A stretch of 64,000 bases of DNA from Lytechinus pictus. Its lineage: Eukaryota; Echinodermata; Echinoidea; Temnopleuroida; Toxopneustidae. The translations under genes and the position numbers were made by a program. The stretch spans positions 28,324,994 through 28,388,993 of the forward strand of contig NC_087252.1 of assembly GCF_037042905.1 (NCBI RefSeq), given 5' to 3'. Shown piece by piece: positions 32,801 through 42,029 of the stretch (the first letter of the stretch is position 1; each line of letters opens with the position of its first letter). The notes under the pieces are model-generated. The model did not search any database and was not told the DNA's origin. It was given only the letters and a program-made list of their open reading frames with translations.

Positions 32801-33222
32801 GTCTTTTAAAAAGAATATTATTATTATTTATAAAACGCACATCCATGAAACATCCATGAAAAGAGACCCCGATATAAATATTATGCTAAATTACTGGGTA
32901 AAGGTGCTGGCATAGTATGTTTTGGTAAAGCAGATTCAAGCATGAATGCCACTATCAATAAATACCATGTTAGCGATATATTAAAGCTTTTTACTAGCTT
33001 TCAAGGCAAAGCACATCTACAAAATAGTACGGAAAACGCACCCCCAAGGAAGATATAAAATTGTTTTCGTTTGTCGTTGTTCTTTTATTGCACCCCCCCC
33101 CCTTATGTTGGATCCGTCCCTGCATAGATGTACTCACCTAAATGCATCCACTGCGTCCAAATCATTGCTGTTAAGATCAGGATCACGGGGTGCTTATTAT
33201 AAGCAGAAGCAACCATTGCCAT
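20487..33222 (-). CDS. Gene 2: receptor with seven Ig domains, one fibronectin III domain and a tyrosine-rich tail (nephrin/Kirrel-like)
   Basis: Thirteen coding exons on the minus strand join in one open frame of 1056 codons plus stop: 33222-33138, 32048-31704, 30228-29890, 29317-28985, 27637-27329, 27084-26968, 25908-25708, 24729-24442, 23893-23579, 22922-22629, 22274-22140, 21317-21283 and 20861-20487. The signal peptide covers residues 1 to about 28. Seven Ig domains fill about 29-672 and 673-777, each with both core cysteines and the core tryptophan (SW, EW, TW, QW, VW, TW, NW). A fibronectin III domain covers 778-875, the transmembrane helix about 885-909, then a basic RKRKK anchor and a tail to 1056. 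Most exons are phase 1 at both ends, one domain per exon. The order Ig repeats-FN3-TM resembles nephrin/SNS cell-adhesion receptors (known: eight Ig plus one FN3 in nephrin). The tail lacks the YDxV sites of nephrin and instead has YxxL/I sites, so orthology is not claimed. It probably acts at the plasma membrane in adhesion or recognition. Confidence 0.9.
21001..21268. repeat. MITE-like element, family 2
   Basis: The ends are GCCCCATCTCACAAAGAGTT and AACTTTTTGTAAGGCAGGCC. It lies in the last intron of the receptor gene, 15 bp from the 35-nt exon. Confidence 0.78.
21283..21317 (-). CDS. Gene 2 exon 12: 35-nt juxtamembrane micro-exon
   Basis: It is flanked by acceptor CGTACTTGCAG and donor GTAAGTAG, and reads (G)KGEDIQRGNQT. 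Its length of 35 nt changes phase from 1 to 0, matching the final exon. Skipping it would shift the frame of the whole tail. Confidence 0.8.
22140..22274 (-). CDS. Gene 2 exon 11: transmembrane helix, ends at a GC donor
   Basis: This exon is 135 nt, phase 1/1, acceptor TTTTTTCTTAG. It encodes LPIALGVTGAVVLILLTVLV as the membrane helix, then GCRKRKK. No GT donor keeps the frame; the sequence AAAAAGG|GCAAGT is a consensus GC donor and leaves one base, exactly what the next exon needs. Without splicing here the frame reads 18 more residues to a TAA at about 22081. Confidence 0.82.
22629..22922 (-). CDS. Gene 2 exon 10: fibronectin type III domain
   Basis: This exon is 294 nt, phase 1/1. It starts SIPDPPSL and has the B-strand tryptophan (FVTWQPG) and the YRLTMWAVNRLG G-strand motif. 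Unusual for the fold, four cysteines are present. Confidence 0.88.
23579..23893 (-). CDS. Gene 2 exon 9: Ig domain 7
   Basis: This exon is 315 nt, phase 1/1, acceptor CCTTTTCAG, donor GTAAGT. The cysteines are in TLTCVIKANPSP and YRCTAVN, and the tryptophan is in VNWER. DHGNYRC is the F-strand signature. Confidence 0.9.
23900..24440. other. Receptor intron 8: no feature
   Basis: AT-rich intron between Ig domains 6 and 7. I recognise nothing else in it. Confidence 0.4.
24442..24729 (-). CDS. Gene 2 exon 8: Ig domain 6
   Basis: This exon is 288 nt, phase 1/1. The cysteines are in EFICRAEGNPRP and YRCIANN, and the tryptophan is in LTWVM. It is a typical I-set Ig domain. Confidence 0.9.
25537..25668. 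repeat. MITE-like element, family 1
   Basis: The ends are CAGGGGCCCGTAACACAAAA and GTTACGGGACCCAGG, with inner GATCGTAGAAC/TACGATTGATT arms. It is intronic, just before Ig domain 5's second half. Confidence 0.72.
25708..25908 (-). CDS. Gene 2 exon 7: second half of Ig domain 5
   Basis: This exon is 201 nt, phase 1/1, acceptor CTTGCTGTAG, donor GTGAGT. The F-strand cysteine is in FKCCTI, followed by a cysteine-rich end (PSCDSTVCSEPC), so this domain probably carries additional disulfides. Confidence 0.87.
25910..26960. other. Receptor intron 6: no gene
   Basis: This intron separates the two halves of Ig domain 5. It is AT-rich, with a G13 run near 26612. Nothing else is recognised. Confidence 0.4.
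26968..27084 (-). CDS. Gene 2 exon 6: first half of Ig domain 5
   Basis: This exon is 117 nt, phase 1/1, donor GTATAT. It encodes YCPTTVEVTICPDVEAG to NLVWIQ, holding the B-strand cysteine (VIVCRSG) and the core tryptophan. The domain is completed by the next exon. Confidence 0.85.
27329..27637 (-). CDS. Gene 2 exon 5: Ig domain 4
   Basis: This exon is 309 nt, phase 1/1, acceptor CTGACCAG, donor GTAAGT. The cysteines are in SITCEADNG and LQCSVIHD, and the tryptophan is in FQWFIG. The acceptor lies about 60 bp from unrelated open frames on the other strand, which are shadows. Confidence 0.88.
28040..28480 (+). pseudogene. Degenerate LINE reverse-transcriptase fragment
   Basis: The plus-strand translation contains RYADDAVV, the catalytic Y-A-D-D motif of reverse transcriptase. 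Downstream are shifted pieces like NVINAVVVGRRN, TSDGRC and SIQDHHGES that match the order of conserved blocks after YADD in non-LTR elements. Frames are broken by stops and shifts. It sits antisense in an intron of the receptor gene and is dead. Confidence 0.6.
28985..29317 (-). CDS. Gene 2 exon 4: Ig domain 3
   Basis: This exon is 333 nt, phase 1/1. The cysteines are in IVTCKSIGTRP and FLRCQAT, and the tryptophan is in ITWYLDG. The donor is the less common GTACGA. N-glycosylation sites are NVT and NDS. Confidence 0.88.
29890..30228 (-). CDS. Gene 2 exon 3: Ig domain 2
   Basis: This exon is 339 nt, phase 1/1. The cysteines are in TFTCTTQPG and AVTCEAS, and the core tryptophan is in DLEWTS. 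It starts VPPVSIEL, like the A-strand of the next domain. Confidence 0.9.
30240..31690. other. Receptor intron 2 with homopolymers and a GGATCC repeat
   Basis: Near 30284-30420 are G- and C-runs with TGGCGGATCCATGGGG, part of the dispersed 'GGATCCGCC' family. The rest is AT-rich with no recognised gene. Confidence 0.4.
31704..32048 (-). CDS. Gene 2 exon 2: Ig domain 1 (V-like)
   Basis: This exon is 345 nt, phase 1 at both ends, acceptor ACATATCTAG, donor GTGAGT. The core cysteines are in TLVCSY and YQCIVT, with DDNVYQC as the F-strand motif. An extra pair, SCPNAC, may form a local disulfide. Confidence 0.9.
32205..32801. repeat. ~0.6 kb MITE-like element, family 7
   Basis: It starts TCAAGTCCACCCC and ends GGGGATGGACTTG, and carries GATGTAAAATAAGAAAGTTA / TAACTTTCTTATTTTACATC inner arms. 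The second copy is at 50376-50979. It is a type I associate with echinoids (recollection, not a search). Confidence 0.85.
33138..33222 (-). CDS. Gene 2 exon 1: start codon and signal peptide
   Basis: It encodes MAMVASAYNKHPVILILTAM and then IWTQWMHL, with donor GTGAGT. A possible acceptor (TCTTAACAG) lies 6 nt before the ATG, so the 5'UTR probably starts in an upstream exon. A second in-frame ATG is codon 3; the first is chosen as the longer form. Confidence 0.85.
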
Positions 33223-33229
33223 TATTGCC

Positions 33230-34480
33230 TGTTAAGAGACAATTATTACTTATTTTAGATATTGATTTCGATATTCGAAAATTGTCCATGAATATCCAAA
33301 TTCAATTGTCGTTCAATCCTTATAAAGAAACATCAAGCAGTATATTAATTTTCATCTTAAACAGACGATAAATTATTTAAAACCAACTTAGTGTCCTGGG
33401 GTCTTTGATTTTCTGAAAAAAAAACACATCTGTCTGATATAAAAGAGCACATGAACAATTCTGTGATGGGACGGTGAGTTACAGTTGAAAACTGATTTGC
33501 GCCTGCGTGACTCATAAATTGCGTCTGTCCATATCATATGAGCAACATTAGCCGTATACCACAATATTGCGAGTATAGGGATATGGTTGTTTTTTAATGT
33601 GGCAATCGATGTGCATACATTTATGTATCAAACATTGCAGTAATTTTCGTTATTTGAGCAAGATCTGATTATGCTCTCTAACTACAACACTAGCTACATA
33701 GTTTATGATGTGAAATTGTCAATTTTTTTGTTATTACATTTTGAAGAAGAAATCTTGAAAAAAAAAAATTTGATTAATTCAAATATCTATTGGAAAAAAA
33801 TCAAACAGTTGTTGTTTACATAAGATTAGACTCTTGAAGAATATAAGACGCGTTGCATGATTTTGTGTTAACTGTGCAATGCATTATTGATAATACTGGA
33901 ATACATGGGGGACGAAAGGTAGGCCTTTTGAGATGTTTAGACCTAAAGACTGCCGGGTGAACAGAGTAAACGGAATTAGTTTTCGTAAATTGTGATGACT
34001 TTTCGGCATCAATTTGAAAATGAACCTAAATATAAAGAAAATCATTTTGAAGAAAACAATTGTTAATGAGACAAATGAAAAAATTGCGTATTTTAATTTC
34101 TTTGGAGCTTTTTGTTTTTGTTTGCCTTTATTACATAGAAACATATTAATTTTCAACAAATATGACTAACACCCTCTTGAGTCCAATCACAGACAGCTGC
34201 GTGTTGTGCTATGAGGAAGTGATTTTGTTTCATATAACGCTATGCTGTTATTGAGTGAAGTAAAGGCCTAAATTATTGGCCTGTTAATGTATTTGTATAT
34301 GGGACGGGTCTACATCATCACTTCAGGGGGCGCAGGGTTCTACCCCCCCCCCTGATTTTCCAAATGATGAGAGAAAATGAGAGAAAAATTTTTAACCATG
34401 ATGGTAGGCCTAATGAAAATAGATCAATAAATCAATAAGAAAATACAAATAAATAAATTAATAAATGATTTAAAACAATA
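33230..34480. other. Upstream flank of receptor exon 1: no gene
   Basis: AT-rich. The 91-codon frame at 33884-34159 is A/T-rich and low in complexity. No promoter or exon is recognised in this stretch. Confidence 0.4.
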
Positions 34481-34902
34481 ATATTCTTGAACTGCCTCTG
34501 TTTATGAATCAGTTCAATGCAATTCATTTATTTCCATATTCAAATTAAAATTGTACAATATAAAACATGATAAAAATACAAACAAGAATTAATTAAAAAT
34601 GACAAAATACAAAAATACCAGTACCAAAAGCTACAAAAAACAACCAAAGAAGCAGAACATAATTATGTAATTTGAATACGGAGAAATTGCCAAAAAGCCA
34701 AAGACGCTTATCGAGGGCAATCCCAGAATAAGAGTAAAAAGATGCATTTATATCATGAGATACAGGGAGTGCGAAACAGACAGGCATAAATTTGAGAGAG
34801 GGTGATTGGAAAGAAAAGGGAGAGAGATAGGAAAAAGATGAGAATAGAAAATTGATATGAAAAAAAAAGATTACGAAGAAAAAAATAAACATGCTAAGTA
34901 TA

Positions 34903-35598
34903 TTAAAAATCTACACGCAGTATATAAGCCTTGTATTTACGTTTAAATGTTAACAAAGTCAGACATAATTTAAGTTCATCTGGAATATTATTCCTGCATT
35001 TAGAACCAATGAAAGCAATGGTAGTTTTTGAGAAATTAAGTTTTAAGAAAGGTAAATGTAAATCCCCTTGTGCCCTAGTACTATATGAATGTATTGCACT
35101 ATTCTTAGTAAAAAGATCATTAAAACTCATTGGCAGTATACCTTTGAAATAAGAATACATAAATATGGCAACTTTTAGGTGATTAATTTGAAAAACATTT
35201 AAAACATTCATTTTCTTGAAAAGAGGAGAGCTGTGACTTAAAGGTGGAGCATTGCACATAACCCTAATTGCACGCTTTTGTAGTATGTATAATCGGTTTA
35301 AAATAGTAATTCCACAGTTTCCCCAGACAATATTACAGTAAGACAAATTGGGTAAAATCATTGAATTGTATAGCATCATTAATACTTTAAAAGGCACGAC
35401 AAGTTTAATTTGGTTTAAAACACCAATAGCCTTAGCTATCTTAGACGATATATTATTAACATGTTCATTCCAGGTATGTTTTTCATCGATTAATATACCT
35501 AAGAAATTTGTATGCTCTACTCTTTTCATATTGACATCACCTATCTGAATTTGCATATCAGAGTTATGTAATGAATATATTTTAGATTTAAAAAGCAT
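34903..35598 (-). pseudogene. LINE reverse transcriptase, thumb and C-terminal portion
   Basis: 231 codons. The block FLGILIDEKHTWNEHVNNI followed by LQKRAIRVMCNAPPLSHSSP is the usual post-palm region of CR1/L2-like elements. It ends with a TAA at 34903. It continues the palm fragment after a frameshift. Confidence 0.85.
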
Positions 35599-35621
35599 AT
35601 ATGAAGTTTTGTCAAAATTAA

Positions 35622-35954
35622 TTATGAGACGGTTAGATATAAACCACTTGTAAACATTTTGTAATTCAGTATTGACAATAACATTTGTTTCATTAAGTTT
35701 TGACCTGAAATAAATAAATTAGTATCATCTGCAAACATAGTTGGACAAAAATATTTACTAACATATTGAAAATCATTTACAAATATTAAAAAGAGCAAAG
35801 GCCCGAGGATTGACCCTTGTGGCACTCCGACAGTTAAATCAAGTTGATCAGATGATACATTGTCAATACATACAAACTGCTTTCTATTATAAAGATAACT
35901 TTTAAACCAATTGTGTATATTTCCCCTGATACCGTAATATTCTAGTGTCTGCAA
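35622..35954 (-). pseudogene. LINE reverse transcriptase, palm portion
   Basis: 110 codons with VPQGSILGP (motif B region) and FADDTNLF (motif C, catalytic aspartates). The correct frame is lost after DTNLFISG, and the downstream LQNVYKWF block is read in another frame. Confidence 0.85.
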
Positions 35955-36499
35955 TAATATATGGTGATCAATGCAATCAAACGGCTTTAAAAGGTCCAGA
36001 AATATTCCAATTACAAACTTTTTCTGTTAAAAAACATTGGCAAGAGTGTTTGTGAAATCTAAAAGAGCAGTGCTCGTTGAGTGACCTTGTCTAAAACCAA
36101 ATTGTCTTTCGTATAAAATATTGTTTTTATCAATATAATTCAATAATTTATTATATACATTTTTTTTAATGTCTCATTAATATAAATGGCTAGAACTGTT
36201 TAAACCAATGACTGCAGCCTTCATTTGATACATACAGAGTGATATGACAGGTTCTTACCCCCCAAAAGACCAGCCCCTCCATTTATTTGCGATTCTATGC
36301 CTTTTCAAGGATTGACTGGTTTTCGCCATGATATAAAAACTCAATCATTCATGCAAAATTTATTTTAGGTATAAAACTGTGGTAACAATTATAACGCATC
36401 TTAAAGCTCGATCGCCGTTGTGTTAAGGAAAAAAACAAGTTCTCCCCTTTTCACTTATCCGCTACTCTCTCTTGTCTGTCTTCATTAACTATGACATAA

Positions 36500-36920
36500 A
36501 TATACAATCATGGCAATTAAAAGGGGAAGTTGATCATATTATTCGGCGATACTAATCCAAATATTACCTACGCTAAAGAAATAAAATTACAAAACCTCTT
36601 ATGAATGTCCACTTAAATCCACTTAAAAATTAAAAAGGCCTTCCTTAAAACCTTACATGGAAAAAGACACGATGTTAATGTACGTAATGAACTGAGGCAA
36701 AAAAATATGAATGAATGGAATACTATGTAAATTGCGGAACTATGTTAAACAAAGCTAGTCACAGGCATGTTATACAACTCGTGATTTCACCACATATAAC
36801 ATATGGCTTGGAGGTGGGACATGCAAAACAGTCCTGATTCCCATATTATTACTTCAAAAAGAATAGCTAGATTAATGACGGACAGCCATCATACTTACAT
36901 ACATGCATACATACATACAT

Positions 36921-36957
<37 letters not shown>

Positions 36958-37472
36958 TACATAACAGGTACTTATATAGCGCTTTACAAAAAATATGACT
37001 TAAACGCTTTAAAATGAACAACTAATGATAATAATATATTGTAGTATTATGTTATATTTAACAAAACAATGTATGTACTTATCACTCTGCTCGTTTATTT
37101 CGTGATTTAAGAAATCTGGATATTTCTAAACGATTCCAATATTTGATAGGCGTATTTTTGCAAGATTTGATTAATAATCGGCTGCTGCATAAATTCATTA
37201 CTATTTATTTATAGAAACATCGACCATCGCAGCAATACAAGAAATGCGAAGTGTGAATCTTGACAAAACTAACACCAATTTGGGTGAACTATAAATTTTA
37301 TTTTCTGGCAAGTCTGCGTGGAATAATTTGCAAAATGATTTTTAGAAACATTCCTAGTAGCTTCATTACATCATTACGATGAATATTGATGTATCTTGTT
37401 GTACACGATGAATATTGTACATATATTCTGTTTTATTGAAGCAATAAAGATTCAAAAAAAGAAAAAAAAATC
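36500..37472 (+). mobile_element. Second LINE 3' fragment, plus strand, with A-rich tail
   Basis: The translation near 36800-36900 gives a KTVLIPILLLQKRIARLMTD-like RT C-terminal block. Near 37315, 'SAWNNLQNDF'-like words match the terminal WNxLP region. It ends with AATAAAGATTC and an A-rich tail at 37440-37472. A (CATA)n/(CA)n microsatellite splits it at 36890-36960. It is inactive. Confidence 0.6.
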
Positions 37473-37479
37473 CTTGTAG

Positions 37480-37800
37480 CAGTGGCGTACGCAGGGGGGG
37501 GGGGGAGGGGGGGTGGTAGTTTACAGGTGTTTAAACCCCCTCACTTTTGGATACCCAAACCCCCGCAAAAAAAAATGCTGAAGACCCCCCCCCCCCTAAT
37601 TATGATTTAAAAAGGAAACTAAGCAAAACCCCACAAAAAAGCAATTTTATTGGAAAGGGTAAAATGGTAGGAACAATTTAAAACAAGTTCCATAAAAATC
37701 GGTTAATATGAGCAAGTCAGGGGGAGGGGGGGGGGGGTAAAGAGTCTTCTACTTTCTATGGGGCCCGGGTCCTCCAATTTGCTACACCGTGCTTTAGAAT
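37480..37800. repeat. Homopolymer-rich stretch of the GGCGTACGCAGGGG family
   Basis: Long G and C runs with GTGGCGTACGCAGGGG. I see no gene. Confidence 0.45.
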
Positions 37801-38035
37801 GACAGATTTTTTGGACAATTCTCCATTTGTTAATTTGTACACAAATTTTCAGTTTTTCCACATTATCTTTCAAATTTCATATTGCCTCCTTCTGAGCATA
37901 ACATATGTCATGGGAAAATTTAATTCACACCACATATGTTAAGGTCTGGAGGAGACAATGTGAAATATTCAACATAAAGGGGGACATCTGAAAATTTGTG
38001 TACAAAACAAATGGAGAATTGTCCACAAAATCAGC
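37800..38035. repeat. MITE-like element with ~50 bp inverted ends
   Basis: ATTTTTTGGACAATTCTCCA ... TTGTACACAAATTTTCAG on the left is matched by CTGAAAATTTGTGTACAA ... TGGAGAATTGTCCACAAAAT on the right. No coding capacity is seen. Confidence 0.78.
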
Positions 38036-38323
38036 CATAATGAAGCAAATCTGCCAATTTGAGGATCCCCATATAATGTACAACAATACTTTTTAAACGT
38101 CTGTAACATGCTTATTTTTAAACCGATTTTGATGAAACTTGTCTCAAATTGTTTCTCTCATTTCACTCTTTCAAACACTGTTGCTATTTCTCTTTGGTTT
38201 TGGTTTTTGGTTTCCTTTAACACAACTATTAACATTCATACAGCACTTCATATCATGTTTACAAGAAAGGCAGAGTCAGAGTGCTGAACGTCGTGGTAAT
38301 CGAGTTTACCCATTAAGCGGATG

Positions 38324-38375
38324 TGACGTCACTCCGCCCCGCCTTTATACTTCCTAAAGCCATCTTGTTTCTAAC
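38324..38375 (+). promoter_or_regulatory. Promoter-like cluster: CRE, GC box, TATA-like, YY1-like
   Basis: TGACGTCA (38324-38331) is a full CRE palindrome. CCGCCCCGCC (38334-38343) is a GC box, followed by CTTTATACTT and GCCATCTTGTTTC, which matches the reverse of the YY1 core AAGATGGC. The order suits a plus-strand start. No transcript is identified, and the cluster could belong to a mobile element. Confidence 0.3.
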
Positions 38376-39303
38376 ATAAGGATTATCTATACGCATTATT
38401 GGTAGTTTGTTTGGTTTGGTTTTATTCACGGTAACAATGTAGAGTAGTAAAAGGTTACAGATAAGAATATTAATACAATGAATACTTAATAAATACTTTT
38501 AAAAGATGGCCGGATGGTTCACCCATTCAGAGCCATTGATATAATGTCTCTGTTTTTCAATGAAGTCAAGGGGTCATTGTTTTTATCTGACTTTACATCT
38601 TTTACCACTTGAAGATAAATATTTGATAATCGATCGAAACACCCTTTATTACATGATTACTCCATTGGAATTTCGTTTCTCCTTTATTCTTGTTTAAATG
38701 ATAAAAAAAAGTGTATAGAAACTGTCTAATGGGGCAATTAGCAATTGAACCATTATTGTATCTTGACCAATATCACCTCTTTGCTTTTGCTTTTAATCTT
38801 ATATCAAATTTACCTGACATCTGTTACACTGACGTACAGATGAGGGAATTCGGGGCCATGAACCCCCCCCCCAAAAAAAAAAAAAAATCAGGATTAAGAG
38901 AAAGGAGAAACAATAGAAAAAGGAAGGAAGAAATATGACTTAAAAATATTACGTCACAATCTATGACAAGATAAGATTTTTGAATTCAAAATTATCATTT
39001 TTTTTGCTGGCTCATTTTGGTCGCTCGTAGCCTTTTTTATAGAAAATTTGCCCCATATACCATGTCAGGGCCTCCTTAAATTTACTGTTTACTCATTACC
39101 CTACTAATCTGTCATGCTATTAAAACTCAAACACGTCACAAATCCCCAATCCAAGGGGTCTATCAAGTAAAAAGTCATATGTCTATAGAACTTAGAGACA
39201 AATTAACGTCTAAGAAACTTAATTTTCTATGAACTTATATGGCTGGATAGTATTAAATGCAGATGAGAAATCCACATATGTAGCTCTTGCATTACACCTA
39301 CCC

Positions 39304-39428
39304 AGGGGCGTATCCAGGATTTTCTGGAGGAGAGGGGGGTCACATTTTCCCGAGGAAAAAAATGACAAGCCTCTAAAAATCTAAAACGGGGAGCACGGGC
39401 CGGCTGTGCCCCCCTGGATCCGCCAGGC
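39304..39428. repeat. Dispersed GGATCCAGG/CCTGGATCCGCC repeat
   Basis: It runs from GGGGCGTATCCAGGATTTTC through CACATTTTCCCGAGGAAAAA to CCCCCCTGGATCCGCCAGG. The larger relative at 41762-42020 has the same words in the same order. Confidence 0.7.
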
Positions 39429-40229
39429 GACCTAACATAATCTAAATGCTGGTAGAGTATATGGGTTAACATGAGTTTCTGCATCTATGATTGACCACTA
39501 GTCTGAGACTACCAGGTATGTGCACATTGGTTTTGATCAATTTTGTGATGGATTGATACAAATACCTCTTCCAAGATGATTCCGTATCAATTTTACAATC
39601 TTCTGCCAGGTCTTGCTTGCTTCCAATGATTTTACAAGAGGAAGGAAGTCCAACCTCCGGATTTTGTTTTTATAAAACCAAAATGGGGAGATACTGGCCT
39701 ATAGAATTTTGTTGTCGGTATGTATATATATTGCGCACAACCCACATGTATGTTCAGGGCGACAAGTCTCGAATTTTAAAGGACAGTCCCGTTTTTAGCA
39801 AACTTTTCCCGCTTTCAATATGATTCTGTGCGGGAAGCCGTTTTGGCACACATTTACGATTGTTAACACATTTATATGAGAATATTCGAGCATTAGGTTT
39901 GTTCTCATATGCACACGAGGTAAGGGGAAATGGTGAAATGTAATGCCGTTGTTTTGAGTATCATTTCAAATCTATCACAAAATTCGATTTTCTTTTCAGG
40001 GTCAAAATTTTTACTCGCTCGCTCATTTTTTTATATATTTTGCCCCGTACGCCATGTTTACCCCTCTAAACATATTTGTCCCATTACGCCACGAACTTGA
40101 CCTCGGAATGTCCTTTGTATTGACTGTCCAAATCTCGTAACCCAGCTTATATTAGTTGTTTATGTACAAAGTAGATGATTTATGTTAGTCAAATCTTTTT
40201 TTTTTAATAAAGAAAAGTAAAATACTTAC

Positions 40230-40370
40230 CTTGGAATGAATAGGATATAGTAAAAGAAGACAAACACATCAGAACTGGCCGTACAAAAAAGCATTCCAGC
40301 ATAATTGTGGAGAAAACAATCGATGTATGAGAACTGATATCTGCTTCAGGATATAATGATTTAATCCTAT
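40230..40370 (-). other. Candidate noncoding upstream exon of the receptor
   Basis: The minus strand has an acceptor GTTCATGTAG and a strong donor AAG|GTAAGTAT bounding 141 nt. It lies about 7 kb upstream of exon 1, on the right strand. It contains out-of-context ATG codons and no other support, so this is only a splice-site-based guess. Confidence 0.25.
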
Positions 40371-40529
40371 CTACATGAACAACAAACACAATGTCGTCAT
40401 TACTAGTACTTTTTTTAATGTAATTTTACCCATAGATGTCGCTATACCGGCCATTGACGTAATGAATCATAGAATTATGATGGGTTGAGTTTTCGATACA
40501 TAGTGCGCAATATGTGATTGAAGCGAGTT

Positions 40530-40558
40530 AGCAATATACATATACATATACAAATATA

Positions 40559-40645
<87 letters not shown>
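40530..40645. repeat. (TA)n microsatellite
   Basis: More than 100 bp of almost pure TA/TATG dinucleotides. Confidence 0.95.
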
Positions 40646-41009
40646 TATTTATATTCAAATATTCATTAAATATTGATTAATTCTGTCATATATTTCGTAG
40701 CAGGATACCAATAGCACGGGACGGCTTTGAAATAAGTTACCTCTTTTTTTTATTATGTGTTCAAGATGAAAATGGTTTTCTGAGATTAGTTTTTATCTCT
40801 CAAATGATATCCCGAATTTTATCTGAGATAAGATTAAAAGTTGTATCTCTATGGATGATGCGTGTCAGACCTGTGCCTGCGTTGTCGCATCTAGCTTGTA
40901 TACATGTATAATATCATCGAATTTTCGATCAGAAACGGGGAATGATTCCTACAACGCAGCAAATGCACTGAAAATGCAAGTCAAACACAATGAAGACTTT
41001 GTCGTGGGT

Positions 41010-41155
41010 CGATGAATTGGAACAACAATTTCGTCCGACGTTTAAGAGCTCCCGAAAAAACAGCAAATGTCGTTTGTCCAGGGCTAGGAACGAAACTGGT
41101 AATTTGAATCACCGAACCTTCGACAAAAAATATCATTGTCATAAAGGGCATTTCA
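41010..41155. repeat. Dispersed repeat related to 12640-12795 and 45290-45475
   Basis: CTAGGAACGAAACTGG...TTTGAATCACCGAACCTTCG matches the other copies loosely. The frame at 40990-41193 is repeat-derived. Confidence 0.5.
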
Positions 41156-41761
41156 GTTCAGTTTCAGTTTCATTTATTTCACATCTCTCATAAAACATTC
41201 AAATATCAGATACAATGTAAAACATATTCATACAAATGTACACAATAGAAACAAAGAAGAAAAAAAATACACGATAAATCAATTGTAAAAAAGTGGACGG
41301 ATAGGAGTGAATAATATTATGTAGCAGTGGATGTGGGGGGATCAGCAATAGGCCATTGGCCTGTCTAGGCTGATCCCTTGTATACTGCAAAAAAAAACAG
41401 ATAAAGATTTAATAGAAATAGAAAAGAAAGACCCTACATCAAAAAATAAATTGATCGGGGGGGGGGGGGGGGGGCTGGAGTATTCGACAATATATTCTCT
41501 ACGTTCCTGAAAGCGTCTGCATAGCTGTTTAAAAAATATACCTACGCCACTACGCGTATGATATTCGTACACCAATGTTGCTTTGAAAAATGAAAGTAAA
41601 AATTAAAATACAGTTGGGGTTATGCAGGCCCTAATCTCTGCGAAGCAAATTTCAGCATTATGTTGAGATGGAAAAGATAAGAATAAAACAGAAAATCTTA
41701 GACACTAATATTGATGATGAAATATCTCAAAAGACTACGTTGATTAATAGTATCATAGAAT

Positions 41762-42020
41762 CAGGGGCGGATCCAGGATTTTCCTTAAAAGGGGGGGGGG
41801 GCACATTTTCCCGAGGAAAAATTTTACCACAAAAAAAAAGTTTTCAAACAAAAATTTGTTACATTTCGTCCACCAAAAAAAATTAACAAGCAAAACATAA
41901 AACGAGGTTTTCAACCAAAAAATTGGTATATTTCGTCCACGCAAAAAAAAGGCCATTCATTTTCAATTGTGGGGGGGGGGGGGGGGGCACGAGCCGACTG
42001 TCCCGTGGACCCGCCAGTGC
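41762..42020. repeat. Dispersed GGATCCAGG repeat, larger copy
   Basis: It starts GGGGCGGATCCAGGATTTTC, contains two TTTCGTCCAC(C/G)AAAAAAA units, and ends GACTGTCCCGTGGACCCGCC. A long G run lies before the end. Confidence 0.7.
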
Positions 42021-42029
42021 ATAGAATGA

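Larger units (their letters stand above)
34500..36180 (-). mobile_element. 5'-truncated LINE with CR1-like reverse transcriptase
   Basis: On the minus strand an RT domain runs from about 36180 (RQFGFRQGHSTSTALLDF) through GVPQGSILGPLLF and the catalytic FADD (about 35735-35724) to a thumb/C-terminal region ending at 34903 (PFLKLNFSKTTIAF). The frame is broken near 36015 by an in-frame stop and near 35700 by a shift, so it cannot make an intact enzyme. No endonuclease or ORF1 precedes it. A/T-rich sequence to about 34500 is probably the 3'UTR. Confidence 0.85.

Noticed and set aside
34593..34892. 99-codon Phe-rich minus-strand frame
   Set aside because: It is A/T-rich 3' sequence of the LINE just downstream of its stop.
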